From the NCBI GenBank assembly GCA_910578765.1, contig CAJTRW010000003.1, positions 55,460 through 63,990 of the forward strand: a stretch of DNA of 8,531 bases. Direction: 5' to 3'. Below, in pieces: positions 7,257 to 8,531 of the stretch; position 1 is the stretch's first letter, and each line of letters opens with the position of its first letter. Below the pieces are notes generated by a model that was given only the letters and a program-made list of their open reading frames with translations, did not search any database and was not told the DNA's origin. Source of the DNA: an uncultured Christensenella sp. (GTDB taxonomy: Bacteria; Bacillota; Clostridia; Christensenellales; Borkfalkiaceae). A program made the translations under genes and the position numbers.

Positions 7257-8384
7257 TTACGCCATAATATCCTTTCTGTTCTTTACAACGGTATTCATTA
7301 TTCCCGCCGCTTCTTCTATTTCATGTGCGGTGTTTTCAGCCGAAAAACTAATTCTCAGCGCACCGTCCGCCATATTTTCCTTTACTCCGCACGCCAATAA
7401 TACCCTCGAATATCTTTTCTTCGAATTTGACGAGCATGCCGAACCTGTTCCGATAATCAGCCCTCTGTCGTTCAGCTCGTGCATAACGGTTTCACCGCGC
7501 AATCCGTCCGCAATTACGGATATAATATACGGCGAAGCTTTATCGGATGATAATACTTTAAAAAGACTGTTATCAAGCTTAGATATTAAAATTTTATTCA
7601 AACGGCAAACTTTCTCATAATCGGATTTTAAATTTCGGTATTTATTTATTGCGGCATGTTCGAAGCATTTTATCGCAAAAACATTCTCCGTGCCGCTCCT
7701 AAGCCCTGCCTCCTGTCCGCCGCCGTAAATATACGGTTTAATGACTGTCTGTTTCCTTTTTATAAGCGCACCGCAGCCCTTAATTCCGCCTATTTTATGT
7801 GCGCTTACAGAATATAAATCTACAAATGAGGACAATTTGAACGGTAATTTCCCAAAAGCCTGAACACCGTCCGAGTGAAACAATGTACGTCCGTTTTTTA
7901 TTTTAACTTGCGCCGCAATGGAATTAACGTCGTTTATTGCACCCGTTTCGTTATTGACGTGAATTACCGAAACAAGCGAAGTGTTTCCGTCTACAAGACT
8001 CAAAAGTTTTTCCACATTTACGCTTCCGTCCGCATTCAAATCCGCGAAACGCACTTCCGTCCCCCTGAGTTTAAGTTCGCTCATTGCCGCAAAAACGGCA
8101 GCATGCTCGCCATAAGTGGTAACCACATTGCCGCGTTTACCGCCGCAAAATATCGCCTGATTATCGGCTTCAGTTCCGCCGGAAGTAAAAATAAGGGAAT
8201 ATTTTTCATCGTCGGCAATAAGCGAAAGTAAATTGCTTCTCGCCTTTTTTATTTCAAGATGCAAATTATAACCCTCCGCATACAGTGCGGAAGGATTATA
8301 ATACTCCGATAAAATAAATTTTTCGGCAGCGCGGACACTTTCTTCATTCGGCTTTGTCGTTGCCGCATTATCAAGATAAATCAT
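7257..8384 (-). CDS. Cysteine desulfurase, NifS/IscS family (probable NifZ-type partner of ThiI)
   Basis: This PLP enzyme takes sulfur from L-cysteine as a persulfide, leaving alanine. The 375-residue product shows the class V aminotransferase fold: YLDNAATT at 3-10, TSGGTEADN at 67-75, His94 in GEHAAV, Asp172 and Gln175 in SDGVQAFGK, the PLP-binding Lys197 in SAHKIGG, GGGQEAGLRSGTEN at 221-234, and the catalytic Cys317 in GTGSACSS. The GSACSS loop and overall similarity place it in the NifS/IscS group rather than SufS. It lies one base before thiI and overlaps the dapF stop by one base. By analogy with B. subtilis NifZ, it probably supplies ThiI with sulfur (inference from context). No iscU-like scaffold gene is beside it, which argues against a dedicated role in cluster assembly. 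No Shine-Dalgarno sequence precedes the ATG. The exact paralogue name cannot be settled from sequence alone. Confidence 0.94.
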   Translation of the reverse strand: MIYLDNAATTKPNEESVRAAEKFILSEYYNPSALYAEGYNLHLEIKKARSNLLSLIADDEKYSLIFTSGGTEADNQAIFCGGKRGNVVTTYGEHAAVFAAMSELKLRGTEVRFADLNADGSVNVEKLLSLVDGNTSLVSVIHVNNETGAINDVNSIAAQVKIKNGRTLFHSDGVQAFGKLPFKLSSFVDLYSVSAHKIGGIKGCGALIKRKQTVIKPYIYGGGQEAGLRSGTENVFAIKCFEHAAINKYRNLKSDYEKVCRLNKILISKLDNSLFKVLSSDKASPYIISVIADGLRGETVMHELNDRGLIIGTGSACSSNSKKRYSRVLLACGVKENMADGALRISFSAENTAHEIEEAAGIMNTVVKNRKDIMA

Positions 8385-8531
8385 TAAATTTCTATTTGAC
8401 CCTTAAACGATTGTTTTACGGTGCCGTCAAGCTCGATTTCACCGTTGTCGCAATACTTCACAAACAGGTCGCCGCCCTTAAGCTTAACGGTTATAATTTC
8501 GTTTCTTCTGCACTCTCCGTTCATACTCATG
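8384..8531 (-). CDS. dapF: Diaminopimelate epimerase DapF, C-terminal end (N-terminus outside window)
   Basis: DapF converts LL- to meso-diaminopimelate, the lysine precursor and peptidoglycan cross-linking residue. Only 48 codons plus the TAA stop are inside the window. They read VKLKGGDLFVKY followed by GEIELDGTVKQSFKGQIEI. This matches the DapF C-terminus, where a GGDL/GGxL strand pair is followed by a 'G-x-(A/V)-x-x-x-(F)-x-G' ending. The two catalytic cysteines lie upstream, outside the window, so the call rests on this tail alone. An ATG occurs at 8530, but the ORF most likely continues past the edge because the tail begins in mid-domain. The stop overlaps the next start as TAATG, indicating an operon with the desulfurase and thiI. 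Confidence 0.72.
   Translation of the reverse strand, partial: MSMNGECRRNEIITVKLKGGDLFVKYCDNGEIELDGTVKQSFKGQIEI

Noticed and set aside
7256..7300. A possible thiamine-pyrophosphate riboswitch or other leader control for thiI.
   Set aside because: Only one base separates thiI from the upstream gene, so there is no room for a leader. No conserved riboswitch core is visible around it.
8384..8530. A stand-alone 48-residue small protein starting at the ATG at 8530.
   Set aside because: The sequence reads as the interior and end of the DapF C-terminal domain, and the frame is still open at the window edge, so a truncated view of a longer gene is more likely.

Overview
The window holds six protein-coding genes packed almost end to end, all of housekeeping type. 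I see no rRNA, tRNA, CRISPR array, insertion sequence, prophage gene or obvious long repeat, and no gene-free stretch longer than about 90 bases. The moderately AT-rich composition, AGGA-type ribosome binding sites, the miaB-mutS order, a ThiI without a rhodanese domain paired with its own cysteine desulfurase, and a class A penicillin-binding protein with a C-terminal beta-rich tail together suggest a Gram-positive Bacillota, most likely a clostridium-like anaerobe. The genus cannot be told from this sequence.

Left part (1-3809, minus strand): a miaB-mutS transcription unit. miaB (tRNA methylthiotransferase) starts from a near-consensus promoter (TTGAAA, 17 bp, TATAAT) with a very short leader. 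mutS (mismatch recognition ATPase) follows after 11 bases, with its ribosome binding site overlapping the miaB stop codon. mutS runs out of the window at position 1 after 812 open codons, so only its extreme C-terminus is missing.

Middle (3852-6074, plus strand): a single divergently transcribed gene for a bifunctional class A penicillin-binding protein, with intact glycosyltransferase and transpeptidase motifs. It has no visible Shine-Dalgarno sequence and may have a nearly leaderless mRNA. It ends in a strong intrinsic terminator whose stem begins at the last base of its stop codon.

Right part (6101-8531, minus strand): a tightly coupled run, dapF (3' end only), a NifS/IscS-family cysteine desulfurase and thiI. 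The desulfurase start overlaps the dapF stop by one base (TAATG), and thiI starts one base after the desulfurase stop. The desulfurase and ThiI form a plausible dedicated sulfur relay for 4-thiouridine in tRNA (and possibly thiamine), as known for the NifZ-ThiI pair of Bacillus subtilis. DapF makes meso-diaminopimelate for lysine and peptidoglycan.

Two of the systems (MiaB and the desulfurase-ThiI pair) add sulfur to tRNA, and two (DapF and the penicillin-binding protein) serve the cell wall, but they lie in separate transcription units. I found no convincing previously undescribed system. The points most worth a second look are start-site architecture, translational coupling and the composition of the penicillin-binding protein.
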